64,000 bases of DNA from assembly GCF_018129685.1 (NCBI RefSeq), contig NZ_JAFCLG010000011.1, forward strand, positions 62,001 to 126,000, read 5' to 3'. The position numbers and the translations under genes were made by a program. Shown piece after piece: positions 63,828 through 64,000 of the stretch (position 1 is its first letter; the number at the start of each line of letters is the position of its first letter). Below the pieces are notes generated by a model. It made no database searches. It was given only the letters and a program-made list of their open reading frames with translations, and was not told the DNA's origin. Origin of the DNA: Bradyrhizobium manausense. GTDB taxonomy: Bacteria > Pseudomonadota > Alphaproteobacteria > Rhizobiales > Xanthobacteraceae.

Positions 63828-64000
63828 GATGGTCCCTCCTGACTTCATTTGTTGGGCAATAGCGATTTGCACAGCCTGACGAACATTGCAATTCGACCTT
63901 ACGGCTGAGGCTGCTGCCCGCAAGCTCTGCATCATTTTTGACCTTGCCGGGCCGTGAGCCGCGAGCCGTCACTCGCGCCACCTGCCTCGATCTGCCAGTC

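Overview
The window reads as a high-GC alphaproteobacterial chromosome, most likely Bradyrhizobium or a close relative in the Nitrobacteraceae. The support is the Omp25-type porins, a DUF2336 protein, a Liv ABC transporter, rhizobial-type island genes (DUF736, DUF2493, DUF6117, strawberry-notch helicase, ArdC) and a CCA-encoding tRNA-Arg. Species cannot be fixed from sequence alone.

Left part, about 1-9 kb: the tail of an MgtA-like P-type ATPase, a small ORF, a hybrid Omp25/OprB-like porin, an exported hypothetical protein, a complete IS256-family element with inverted repeats and a 9-bp target duplication, an IS remnant, then a GGDEF-EAL protein followed by a DUF2336 protein.

Middle part, about 9-52 kb: an integrated mobile island. 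(a) 9.0-14.5 kb holds small accessory genes: a possible DNA-binding protein behind an array of 10-bp-phased repeats, a two-gene module with a HEPN-like motif, an SH3-type exported protein, a PilZ protein and two XRE regulators. (b) 14.8-29.6 kb is a maintenance and anti-restriction core on the minus strand: DUF736, DUF2493 (SLOG), toprim, methyltransferase plus strawberry-notch helicase, DUF4326, DUF6117, ParB, ArdC, a broken DUF932 gene, and a P-loop ATPase gene cut by one in-frame TAG. Several of these genes share one of two kinds of 5' leader hairpin. (c) 29.7-39.9 kb holds unknown genes, then a plus-strand cluster with a SprT-like protease, an M41-like HExxH protein, a ParA/TraL-like ATPase, a membrane protein and a TraD/VirD4-like coupling protein. 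(d) 40.5-43.7 kb is a hybrid histidine kinase, a decayed transposase and an Omp25-like porin. (e) 47.2-51.9 kb is a MobF (TrwC-type) relaxase-helicase, a small partner and a large serine recombinase whose last codons run antisense into an intact tRNA-Arg(CCG).

Boundary, 51.8-54.24 kb: besides the intact tRNA there are two identical 81-bp copies of the 5' half of a second tRNA-Arg(CCG), with its 5' flank, and one 3' half in the opposite orientation. This suggests that a resident tRNA gene was cut at the anticodon arm and that the island brought a working replacement. Between the 81-bp copies lies a 2-kb cassette with a PPP-type phosphatase, an Ada-like zinc protein and a possible helicase fragment.

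Right part, 54.5-64 kb: ordinary chromosome. A PAS-GGDEF cyclase and a dCache-PAS-GGDEF-EAL protein form one operon, followed by a livK-G-F-H-M branched-chain amino acid uptake operon, all on the minus strand.

The island looks able to be mobilised (relaxase and coupling protein) and excised (recombinase), but no mating-pair formation genes are present in this window. The left attachment site was not found.
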